Below are positions 18,471-26,800 of a stretch of DNA of 64,000 nt, in pieces (position 1 is the first letter of the stretch; every line of letters starts with the position of its first letter). The position numbers and the translations under genes are program-made. This DNA comes from Pedobacter polaris (GTDB lineage: Bacteria > Bacteroidota > Bacteroidia > Sphingobacteriales > Sphingobacteriaceae): the NCBI RefSeq assembly GCF_005116505.1, contig NZ_SWBR01000003.1, forward strand, positions 1 through 64,000, read 5' to 3'. The notes under the pieces are model-generated. The model was not told the origin of the DNA. It searched no databases and saw only the letters and a program-made list of their open reading frames with translations.

Positions 18471-19232
18471 ATGGAACTAACGTTTAGTAATCAAGTAAAA
18501 GAAGTTATCGCAAAATCAAGGCTGATATGTCTTGAAATGGGCTACGATGCCATCACTGAGGAGATGTTTATTTTAGGAATCCTATATGATATCATAAATG
18601 ATAATTCTGGAGATCGTAATGGAGCAGTAATGTGCATGATGTCTATGCAGACAAACATTGAAACCTTAATTACCTATCTGGAAATGAAAATTGGGACCAA
18701 ACTCAAAAAGGTGGACACTGCACCTACTGGAAATGTTCCTTTAACTAAGCAGGCAGAAAAAGTATTGAAAAGAAGTACCCTGATGGCTATCCGCTTTGGC
18801 GAGCATGGAACGATAGATACGATACACTTATTAGGTTCCTACCTTAATGAGATGGACAGGGTGGAAAGAAAAGAGTTTTTAAATGTCAATGAATTTGACC
18901 TGCTAACAGTATCTAGAAATATTGTGTTTGATGATCAAATAAAACCAAATTTGAGTCTTAAAGATGAAGATTCTATTGAAGTGCAATTAGCTAAAAGCAA
19001 AGAAAGAATTCTTCGGTTGAAAGCTGCATCGCAAGAAACAGTACGTCATAAAGCAAAATTAAAGGTCGTAAAACCTTTGTCACTGATTTTCGATATGGAT
19101 GAGTACACGCCTGAAGAAATCAAAAATATTATTGCCTTGATAGGGGAAATCTATCATGAGCAATCAGGAGATCACCTAGTAATTAAAGGGATGAGCCAAT
19201 TCCAAGTCGTTCAAGAATTAGCGTGTGTATGA
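18471..19232 (+). CDS. Stand-alone Clp_N-domain protein (no AAA+ module)
   Basis: This 253-residue protein shows two copies of the Clp N-terminal repeat. Copy one is FSNQVKEVIAKSRLICLEMG followed by TEEMFILGIL (about 5-40). Copy two is PLTKQAEKVLKRSTLMAIRF followed by TIDTIHLLGSYL (about 85-120). ClpA/ClpC N domains use such repeats to bind adaptors and substrates, but here no Walker A/B or AAA+ domain follows. The C-terminal third has a helical stretch TPEEIKNIIALIGEIYHEQS and then GDHLVIKG, a small separate module I cannot name with certainty. No signal or membrane segment is present. Translation is likely coupled to the next gene through an ATGA overlap. Confidence 0.75.
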   Translation: MELTFSNQVKEVIAKSRLICLEMGYDAITEEMFILGILYDIINDNSGDRNGAVMCMMSMQTNIETLITYLEMKIGTKLKKVDTAPTGNVPLTKQAEKVLKRSTLMAIRFGEHGTIDTIHLLGSYLNEMDRVERKEFLNVNEFDLLTVSRNIVFDDQIKPNLSLKDEDSIEVQLAKSKERILRLKAASQETVRHKAKLKVVKPLSLIFDMDEYTPEEIKNIIALIGEIYHEQSGDHLVIKGMSQFQVVQELACV

Positions 19233-19738
19233 TGAGTTATCCAGAAGAAGAAATAGAAAAAAAAGACTTTTTAAAAGTCGAAGTTGAGGGAAAGGATAAG
19301 AGTATCTGGGAAGGGGCAAAAGGAAAGCTGATGAAGCTCATGAGTGAACTGATGGATACCAAAATTAATACTTACAGTGATAGTACTGTAAAAGATGAGT
19401 TGAAAAGGGCTACTTCTAATGTGATAGAATTTGCAAATGCTAAACTCATCAAACCAACTCTGGAAAACATGAAACTTCAAGTAGAAATTGAGCAGATGCT
19501 ATCCAGTTCTGCAAAAATTGCTGCCGAAACCAGGAAGACTCATGCAGAGGCAGAATCCATTGAACTCGCTAACCTAGAGAAAAGAATGAAAATGGTCATG
19601 GGCGCCGCGAGGTTAATTGCTATCGCAGAAGACAATACAGAAGCAATTCTTTTTTGTAATAATATGGAAGCACTACTATGTTCTTTTGGCCCTGCCAATA
19701 CGCTTCAGGAAGGTAAAACTGGTCAGGATGTTGCTTGA
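19229..19738 (+). CDS. Small helical/coiled-coil protein of the Clp_N island
   Basis: The family is not recognised. The start at 19229 makes an ATGA overlap with the preceding stop, and 19232 (TGATG) is also possible. A GTG at 19223 is less likely. The product of about 169 residues is acidic at the N terminus. It then has a long Glu/Lys/Ala-rich helical region (NVIEFANAKLIKPTLENMKL, AAETRKTHAEAESIELANLE) likely to form a coiled coil. There is no signal, membrane segment or enzymatic motif. Coupled translation with the Clp_N protein suggests the two proteins act together. Confidence 0.68.
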   Translation: MMSYPEEEIEKKDFLKVEVEGKDKSIWEGAKGKLMKLMSELMDTKINTYSDSTVKDELKRATSNVIEFANAKLIKPTLENMKLQVEIEQMLSSSAKIAAETRKTHAEAESIELANLEKRMKMVMGAARLIAIAEDNTEAILFCNNMEALLCSFGPANTLQEGKTGQDVA

Positions 19739-19949
19739 TAAGTGAAATCATGCGTTGATATTATTACATATTGTTAGGCAAATACGCAAAGTTTGTTCCT
19801 CTCAAAATAAGATATCTTTATAATTACAATAACATCTTATCTAGAGTATGATAGGCTCAAACACTGTTGCAGGATAAGGATTGTTTCCCAAGGGCACAAA
19901 ATCTCACAACAATATCATTACCGATGATTATATAAAATTATCTAACTAA

Positions 19950-20174
19950 TATGTAAGGGCTTGTGTAAGAAATGTTGGCGAATATAATTGGATCATAATT
20001 CCGATATTACTATTCAAGAAGTTAAAGCTTTACCTATGTTTAAACATTTTTTCTGACAGTGAAGCTGAAGAGGTAGTTCGAACACTAAAAAGATTTTCAG
20101 AGATAATTGTAAAGGATCATTTAAGGAAGGAGAATAAAGATAAAGAACGCTATGATTTGAGCTTCGAACTGTAA
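19950..20174 (+). pseudogene. Possible C-terminal gene remnant
   Basis: An open frame of 74 codons ends at TAA 20172-20174 but has no start codon in frame. Its last third (SEAEEVVRTLKRFSEIIVKD and a Lys/Glu-rich tail) looks like a genuine amphipathic helix. ATG at 20036 begins MFKHF and would join it after a single frameshift near 20050. No family is assigned and chance is not excluded. Confidence 0.3.
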
Positions 20175-20190
20175 AGTGTTGTTAATCTGT

Positions 20191-20228
20191 TTTTCGCCGC
20201 TTCGGTTAACCCAAGCAGGATCGAACTG
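20191..20228 (-). repeat. Diverged copy of the tRNA-Met 3' end and flank
   Basis: These 38 bases align without gaps to 20355-20392, the T-arm, 3' acceptor strand and downstream flank of tRNA-Met, at about 29 of 38 positions. AGCAGGATCGAACTG and TTTTCGCCG are shared exactly, and the differences cluster in the acceptor-stem strand. It could be an eroded attachment-site duplicate or the remnant of a second tRNA gene. Confidence 0.55.
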
Positions 20229-20304
20229 TTAATTGCATTATTTTAATGCGAATAACGCGTTATGTTTGTTTTTTTCTTTTTATGAGAAAATTTCATGAAA
20301 AGAA

Positions 20305-20358
20305 AAAGCCTTGAATTTGAGCTCTTTTCAAAGAAAGAGTTCGAACTTCAAGGCTTTT
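20305..20358 (-). terminator. tRNA-Met terminator
   Basis: On the minus strand, downstream of tRNA-Met, AAAAGCCTTGAA pairs with TTCAAGGCTTTT around a loop of about 27 bases that itself can fold (GAACTCTTT/AAAGAGCTC). The right arm is followed by TCTTTTC. This is a plausible rho-independent terminator for the tRNA. Confidence 0.65.
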
Positions 20359-20369
20359 CGCCGTTTCAG

Positions 20370-20443
20370 TAGCGGGGAGCAGGATCGAACTGCCGACCTC
20401 AGGGTTATGAATCCTGCGCTCTAACCATCTGAGCTACCCCGCC
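20370..20443 (-). tRNA. tRNA-Met (anticodon CAT)
   Basis: The minus strand reads GGCGGGG-TA-GCTCAGATGGTTAGAGC, then an anticodon arm with loop TTCATAA (CAT), a variable loop AGGTC, and a T arm GGCAG-TTCGATC-CTGCT. The acceptor 3' strand CCCCGCT plus discriminator A pairs through a G1-U72 wobble. The length is 74 nt and CCA is not encoded. The anticodon stem has one A-C mismatch next to the loop. The absence of initiator features suggests elongator tRNA-Met, though this was not tested. It lies at the right edge of the Clp_N island. Confidence 0.92.
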
Positions 20444-20572
20444 GTTTCTTTAAAAAGAAATCTAAAAGACTTTGTTTTTTTAAAGAGTTGCAAATATAGA
20501 ATAAATTACTTTTCTTTAGAAACAAATAGTGAAAAATAGTCTATTATTTTTTAAAATACGAGGTATTTAAGG

Positions 20573-20953
20573 ATGTCAGAAAAGAAAAAGTTTACATTAG
20601 AATATGAGTTGAGATCTTCTCCACGTATATTATTCAGTTTTATTAGCGAACCAAATGGTTTATCTCAGTGGTTTGCAGACGATGTGATTTTTAGAGATCA
20701 GGTTTATACGTTCACATGGGATGATGAAGTTCAGAAAGCAAAACTGTTAAGTATCAAAGAAAATAAACTTGTAAAATTCAAGTGGTTAGATGATGAACCT
20801 CACTGTTATTTTGAAATGGAGATTGTACAGGATGAGTTAACTAATGATGTAGCATTGGCTATCACAGATTTTGCTACTGACGAAACACTTAACGAAAAAA
20901 CAAAAATCTGGGATAATCAAATTACCTATCTTCTGAGCGTAATTGGCGCTTAA
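20573..20953 (+). CDS. START-like/SRPBCC domain protein
   Basis: This 126-residue cytoplasmic protein begins FTLEYELRSSPRILFSFISE, followed by GLSQWFAD, and has a central KLVKFKWLDDEPHCYFEMEI strand pair. This matches the small START-like (AHSA1-related) proteins that Bacteroidota carry just upstream of an LptF/LptG-type permease. The fold has a hydrophobic cavity, but the ligand is unknown. It ends 30 bases before the permease gene, and this conserved neighbourhood hints at an envelope-lipid role, which is inference only. Confidence 0.85.
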   Translation: MSEKKKFTLEYELRSSPRILFSFISEPNGLSQWFADDVIFRDQVYTFTWDDEVQKAKLLSIKENKLVKFKWLDDEPHCYFEMEIVQDELTNDVALAITDFATDETLNEKTKIWDNQITYLLSVIGA

Positions 20954-20971
20954 ATTTTCATCGGCATTGCC

Positions 20972-20979
20972 TATCTTTG
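20972..20979 (+). promoter_or_regulatory. -7 promoter box of the permease gene
   Basis: TATCTTTG exactly matches the Bacteroidota -7 consensus TAnnTTTG. The expected transcription start, about 5-8 bases downstream, coincides with the TTG start codon at 20984, implying a leaderless or near-leaderless transcript. No clear -33 element was seen at ideal spacing. Confidence 0.6.
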
Positions 20980-20983
20980 CATA

Positions 20984-22423
20984 TTGAAAAAGATACATTT
21001 ACTGCTGATAAAGGCATTCATTAGGCCATTTATTGTCACATTTTTTATTGTGATGTTTATTCTATTGATGTTTTTCCTGTTTAAATATGTGGATGACTTA
21101 ATAGGAAAAGGATTTGAGTGGTATACTATTGCAGAAGTAATGATGTATGCATCTGCTTCAAATGTTGCCATGGCATTGCCTCTCGCTGTGCTTTTATCCT
21201 CTATTATGACTTTCGGTAGTTTGGGAGAAAACTATGAGTTAGTTGCCATTAAATCTGCCGGAGTTTCTTTGCAAAAAGCAATGCAACCGCTATTCATTTT
21301 TATTATTGGTCTTTCAATTGCTTCATTTTTCTTTTCAGATTATATGTTGCCTAAAGCAAACCTAAAATATGGTTCGTTACTTTGGGATATTCGGAACAAA
21401 AAACTTGCATTTCTAATCAAGCCTGGTGTATTTAATAATAGTATCCCTGGTTATGCTTTGTTGGTAGATAGGAAAGGAGAAGGAGGGGTTGACTCTTTAT
21501 ATGGGATTACTATCTATGACCATACAGGTAGCAATGGTATTTCAAAAATAATTAAGGCCAAAAAAGGAAGGATGACCAAAACCGATGACGGTCAGTATTT
21601 AATATTGAAGTTAATTGATGGTGTAAGGTACGAAGAAGCAAATGGTAGTGGAGGAAACTCTTTTAACCCTCGTCAAACTTTTACCAGAATGCGATTTAAA
21701 GAAACTGAACAAAAGTTTGATTTTTCTAGTTTCAAAGGCTTAAACCGTACACAAGAAGAAAATTTTAAAAATAATGCTCCAATGCTCAATTTAAAAGAGT
21801 TGGTGCAAAGAGAAGATTCGCTAAAAAAGAATTTAGATAGCATTAATAAAACTACTAGGATTACTGCTAGTGCCTATTACAAACAAAATAATTACGTAGC
21901 TGGCTATACAAAAGTTAAAGTTCCTGTTAAAATCATTAAAGGCAATATTTTAAATACAATTCCGAAAAATAATCATTTTCAAACCTTACAAAATGCATTT
22001 GATCAGGCAGAGACTATAAAACAGGTAATTAATGGACGTATTATAGAGCACGATCTTTTGTCAAAAGAAGTCATCAAAGCCCAAATCGAATATCAAAGAA
22101 AATATACGTTAGCGGTTTCTTGTTTATTGCTGTTTTTTATTGGTGCCCCTTTAGGTGCCATTATTAGAAAAGGGGGTTTGGGTTTACCAGTGGTTATCGC
22201 AATTGTATTCTTTTTAGTTTATCATATCATATCAACAGTAGCTGAAAAATCTGCTAAGGAAGGTTCTTTAGATCCTATTTTTGGCATGTGGACGGCAATT
22301 ATTGTACTTACTCCACTTGGCGTATTTTTAACCTATAAGGCAACAGTAGATTCTGCCTTGTTTGATGTAGATTATTATAAACAATTAATTTTAGGGTTGT
22401 TCAAGAAAAAAACTAATAAATAA
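20984..22423 (+). CDS. LptF/LptG-family lipopolysaccharide export permease
   Basis: This 479-residue inner-membrane protein has three N-terminal helices (RPFIVTFFIVMFILLMFFLF; SNVAMALPLAVLLSSIMTFG; LFIFIIGLSIASFFF). A periplasmic beta-jellyroll region (about 125-360) and three C-terminal helices follow. This is the YjgP/YjgQ (LptF/G) architecture. The partner in Gram-negatives is the LptB ATPase, and the complex extracts lipopolysaccharide from the inner membrane. The start codon is TTG, chosen because MKKIHLLLIKAF leads straight into the first helix and the next Met would cut it. An exact -7 box lies just upstream. Confidence 0.9.
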   Translation: MKKIHLLLIKAFIRPFIVTFFIVMFILLMFFLFKYVDDLIGKGFEWYTIAEVMMYASASNVAMALPLAVLLSSIMTFGSLGENYELVAIKSAGVSLQKAMQPLFIFIIGLSIASFFFSDYMLPKANLKYGSLLWDIRNKKLAFLIKPGVFNNSIPGYALLVDRKGEGGVDSLYGITIYDHTGSNGISKIIKAKKGRMTKTDDGQYLILKLIDGVRYEEANGSGGNSFNPRQTFTRMRFKETEQKFDFSSFKGLNRTQEENFKNNAPMLNLKELVQREDSLKKNLDSINKTTRITASAYYKQNNYVAGYTKVKVPVKIIKGNILNTIPKNNHFQTLQNAFDQAETIKQVINGRIIEHDLLSKEVIKAQIEYQRKYTLAVSCLLLFFIGAPLGAIIRKGGLGLPVVIAIVFFLVYHIISTVAEKSAKEGSLDPIFGMWTAIIVLTPLGVFLTYKATVDSALFDVDYYKQLILGLFKKKTNK

Positions 22424-22551
22424 TTGTTGTATTGTCCTATCCAATTGGCTAGTTAACTTTCGTTATCGAATGTTATGTTTTTGCATTAACAAACGGTTAA
22501 TCCTTTACTTACTAATGATATTTTTATTTAATAATTGAACGGCAAAGGTTG

Positions 22552-22559
22552 TAACTTTG
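22552..22559 (+). promoter_or_regulatory. -7 promoter box of ribBA
   Basis: TAACTTTG exactly matches TAnnTTTG and lies 57 bases before the ribBA start codon. The leader shows no FMN-riboswitch signature. Confidence 0.5.
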
Positions 22560-22616
22560 TAATTGAAAATTATATAGGGCAATTAGCACTTGTTAATTTG
22601 AATTGACTGAATACAG

Positions 22617-23825
22617 ATGGAAATTAAATTGAATACCATAGATGAGGCTATTGAGGATATCAAAGCCGGCAAAATAATTATTGTTGTTGATGATGAAGAT
22701 CGTGAGAACGAAGGGGATTTTCTTACTGCAGCTAGAAACGTTACTCCAGAAGTAATCAACTTCATGTCTAAATATGGTAGAGGCTTAATTTGCGCACCAC
22801 TTATTGAAGATCTTTGTAATGATTTAAAACTTGACTTGATGGTGCAAAACAATACTGTTTTACATCAAACACCATTTACAGTTTCAGTTGATTTAATTGG
22901 CCATGGTTGTACCACGGGAATCTCAACGCATGATAGAGCGAAAACAGTACAGGCTTTAATTAATCCAGATACTAAACCTGAAGATTTAGGGCGTCCTGGG
23001 CACATATTTCCTTTAAAAGCCAGAAGAGAAGGAGTGCTAAGAAGAACAGGGCACACAGAGGCTACAATAGACATTGCACGTTTAGCAGGTTTTGAACCAG
23101 CTGGTGTTTTGGTAGAAATTATGAATGAAGATGGGACAATGGCCCGTTTACCTGATTTGATGTTAATTGCTGCTCAGCATGAATTGAAAATTATTTCTAT
23201 AAAAGACTTAATCGCCTACCGTTTAGCAGCGGAGAGCTTAATAAGAGAAGAAGTTACCGTAAATTTGCCCACACAATGGGGTGATTTTAAAATGACCGCT
23301 TATACACAATTAAGTAATGGTGCTACACACTTGGCCATTAGCAAAGGAGAATGGGAAGAAGGGGAATCTATTTTAACTAGAATACATAGTTCTTGTGTTA
23401 CTGGAGATATCTTTGGTTCTTGTAGATGTGATTGTGGCCCTCAATTGCATAAAGCTTTTCAGATGATTGAGCAAGAAGGAAAGGGTGTAATTGTTTACAT
23501 GAATCAAGAGGGAAGGGGTATTGGACTAATAAATAAATTACGTTCTTATAATTTACAAGATGCTGGTTTTGATACGGTTGAAGCTAATATTAAATTAGGT
23601 TTTAAAGGTGATGAACGCGATTATGGCGTGGGGGCTCAAATTTTAAGGGCGCAGGGTGTAAGCAAAATGAAATTAATGTCTAACAACCCTACTAAAAGAG
23701 CTGGTTTAATTGGCTATGGTTTAGAGATTGTAGAAAATATAGCTATAGAAATAGAAAGCAACCAACATAACGAGTCTTACCTTAGAACAAAACGTGATAA
23801 GATGGGGCATCAAATTATGAAATAA
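22617..23825 (+). CDS. ribBA: Bifunctional DHBP synthase / GTP cyclohydrolase II
   Basis: This 402-residue cytosolic enzyme starts both branches of riboflavin synthesis. The N-terminal RibB domain (1-200) has [24 protein letters not shown] and the [13 protein letters not shown] block. The C-terminal RibA domain (about 205-402) has the zinc cysteines in [16 protein letters not shown] and the [10 protein letters not shown] catalytic motif. Both domains look intact. It follows the permease gene with a 193-base gap and its own -7 box. It is convergent with the TamB-like gene, with a GATTAGG/CCTAATC hairpin (23835-23879) between the stops. Confidence 0.96.
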   Translation: MEIKLNTIDEAIEDIKAGKIIIVVDDEDRENEGDFLTAARNVTPEVINFMSKYGRGLICAPLIEDLCNDLKLDLMVQNNTVLHQTPFTVSVDLIGHGCTTGISTHDRAKTVQALINPDTKPEDLGRPGHIFPLKARREGVLRRTGHTEATIDIARLAGFEPAGVLVEIMNEDGTMARLPDLMLIAAQHELKIISIKDLIAYRLAAESLIREEVTVNLPTQWGDFKMTAYTQLSNGATHLAISKGEWEEGESILTRIHSSCVTGDIFGSCRCDCGPQLHKAFQMIEQEGKGVIVYMNQEGRGIGLINKLRSYNLQDAGFDTVEANIKLGFKGDERDYGVGAQILRAQGVSKMKLMSNNPTKRAGLIGYGLEIVENIAIEIESNQHNESYLRTKRDKMGHQIMK

Positions 23826-23834
23826 GGTATTTTT

Positions 23835-23879
23835 TGATTAGGACTTTGGTGACAATACGTTAATCCTAAGCCCTAATCA
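23835..23879. terminator. Hairpin between convergent ribBA and the TamB-like gene
   Basis: TGATTAGGACTT (23835-23846) pairs with AAGCCCTAATCA (23868-23879) with one G-U pair. The loop is 21 bases and the flanking T-tract is poorly placed, so its efficiency as a terminator is doubtful. Confidence 0.4.
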
Positions 23880-23882
23880 GAA

Positions 23883-26800
23883 TTATTTCTTTGGATTAGT
23901 AGCTTTTTTATTCTCATTTAAAATAGCCTCTTTAGCTAATTTAGCTTTTTCTTTTTCGGCTTCTTTTTTCTTTTGCTCTCTTCGATATTTACCAGTTATC
24001 TTTTGAAGAAACTCGTTAAATGTATCAAATTGTTGGTTGTAAATTAAGCCCAGGGAGGTTACATTCTTATTCTGATCTAAACCTGGATTTGCAAATATAC
24101 TCTGCAATGTAGGTGGTTTATTAGCTAGTTTTCCTATCAATGTTCCATCCTTTTTAATTAGGCCTAATACCTCTACCTCTTTTCCAACATTGCCTCTAAA
24201 TCCTCCAATAGACAAATCTGTAGAAGATTTAGAATTATCTACAATGCCAGCATTTACAATTACCCTATCATTAAAGAACTTAAACGAAGCGCTGGCGTCA
24301 TTAAAGGTTCTAACGTTAATATCAACAAATGTTAAATTTAAAGATGATAGCAAGTTGTTAAATTGATTGAAAATTAATTCTGTTGCAGTACTTGTACCTA
24401 CTGAGCCTAGTTGCTGCGCTAAATTTGCTTTACCAGTTCCAGGTGCAAATCTGCGTTGTATAATTAAGCTAAGGGCTTGGGTGTTTAAATTATTACCATC
24501 ATTAAAATAAGATTGAAACTCTTCCTTTTTGGCCGGGTTAGCAGGAAAGAAGATATCTAATTTAATATCTGGTTGTAGTAGCAAGCCGGATAGACCCATT
24601 TCTACCTCAGTTTGTAGCCTTTCGCTAGTGTTGTTGCCTTGATCACGATTTGCTGCTATATATAAATCAGCAGTACTGGCTCTTAAAGCATAAATAGCTT
24701 TTAAGTTAATTTGGGCAGTAGTCGGATTACCTGTCCATCTAATTGTTCCACCCTGTCTAATGTCGAAACGTTTATTGATTACTTCTTGAGCAGTAAAATC
24801 GAAAACACCAGTTTCAATAATATAATCACCTTTCATTTCAAAATCGCCGACACTATTAATGTTAAGCTCTAACTCGGCATTACCTTTACCACTCAATTTA
24901 CCTAAAATAGTATAGATGTTTGCTGTACTATTTGGGTCAACTTTAAGTTTAAAGTTCATTTTTAAACCATTAAAGCTAGTTCTTCTTTTAACAACTTGGG
25001 TAGTGTCTTTACTTACAAAGGTGATGAAATCTTTATCAGAAACAACGTCTGAACTATTTAAAGGCAAATTAAATATGGTGCCTTTTTCTGTTCTTGCATC
25101 AATATCTATAAGCATATTGTCTGTAGGCCCAGAAAAATAAAAGTTACCAGAAGCATAAGCCTTACCATAATAAACAGAATTGTCTTTAGAGGTGGTATTT
25201 AATGCCATAAAATTACTAGCAACCAAAGAAACCTGGATGTTTGGATTATTGATGTTATTTAAATCTACAGTTCCATTGGCTGTAGCCTTATTGCCGTCAG
25301 CATCTTCTAGCACCAAATCATCAATTTCGATTACACTCTTGCTAACTACAACCTTATCATTTAAAGTATAAGCAGTTTTAAGGTAGTTTACAGTCAGTTC
25401 CCCTTTGTTAAAGCTAACATCTCCATTAATTTCTGGTTTACTAAATGGACCCTTCACTGCAAGGTCTGCAGAAACATTCCCCTTTAAATTAGAGACTAAT
25501 TTTTTAACAAAAGGTTCTAAAACCGTTAGTTTACTATCATCTAATTTAACAGTTAAGTCAATATTCTTTTCTTTTAAATCCAGAATACCTGTCATTTTTA
25601 AAGTTTCTTTACCATCAGCTAAGATTTGAGTATAAATATTAGCTAAATTCAGGCTTTTGTTGTAAGATGAGGTGTCAGTTAAGCTACCAATATAGGTGTT
25701 ATTGAAATTCAAAGAATCAATATGTAAACTATCTGTAATTCTTGGGGATTTTAAAATGTTATATAAATGAGTCTTGCCATTAACATTTCCAGCTAATTTT
25801 ACACCAAATGTTTTAACAAATGGGTTAAGTGTTTTGAGACTAAAATTTTCAAATCCTACAGTTAATAAATCGTTTGGATCGTTTGATATTATACCATCTA
25901 CTTTTAATATTTGTTTGTTATTAGATAGAGAGAAGTTATCAATTTCTGTTTTTCCTTTATTGAAACTAATTCTTACTTTTTCTTGAATATTCCAGTCTTC
26001 GCTATTGATTTTTAAATTAGAGGGCAGAATACTAATTTTTGCCGTTGTATCGGATGCAAATTCAACCAACCCGTTCAAGTCTAGTTGATTTGCATCATCA
26101 GCATTTGATAATTTAACGTTTAAGGATAAGCTATCATTTCGTAATACATTAGAGATATTGACGTTCTTAATATACAAACTGTCGTTTAAATCAACCCTGT
26201 CTGAAGTAATGATCGCGGTTAGTTGTTTTGACGTTGTGCTCTCATCAATAATGATATTATTCACTATTATCCCTTTGTAGATTAGTTTTTTGACACTGCC
26301 GTTAAGTGTAGCAGTATTGTTCCGCGAGTCAAATGACCCAACCAAAATAGCTTCATCTTCAATTTCCAAACCAGGTAAAATCAATTCAGCAATGGGTTCA
26401 AATCGTTTAATTTTTAAGTCGAAATCAAAAATTTGGGTTTTATAGTTGATGATTTCTGTTTTAAGCGATGGGACGTAGGTTTTAGCAATAGCTTTATAAT
26501 AAGAGACAATAGAATTTAAATCGTATTGCCCTTTTATACTTGCATCTAAAATGTCAGATTTTACAGTTAAGCTTCTATCAATCCCAACTCCTTGAGCTGT
26601 AAGTTGCACAGAATCAATATTGTAAATCCCTTTAGCATTATTTAATCTTATTTTTTGAATAGATAAATCGCCTTGTATATTATCTAAATTATTTCCAGAG
26701 AAATTGGTGCTAAAAACTGCATCAACTTGAAGTGAATCGTTGTATAATTTTAAGGTCTTCAGCTTTGCTTTTTTGATAGTGGCTTTAAAATTAAATACAG

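Larger units (their letters stand above)
19739..20369. other. Gene-free decayed end of the island
   Basis: This region has no intact gene. It contains an open stretch without a start codon (19950-20174), a fragment resembling the 3' end of tRNA-Met (20191-20228) and the terminator of the real tRNA-Met gene (about 20305-20358). The mix of fragments next to a tRNA looks like the eroded end of an integrated element. Confidence 0.55.

Noticed and set aside
19223..19228. GTG start for the third island gene
   Set aside because: ATG 19229 and ATG 19232 both give standard stop-start overlaps and are better start codons.
22424..22616. Possible FMN riboswitch before ribBA
   Set aside because: The conserved FMN-aptamer boxes are absent. 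Only an exact -7 box and AT-rich leader are seen.
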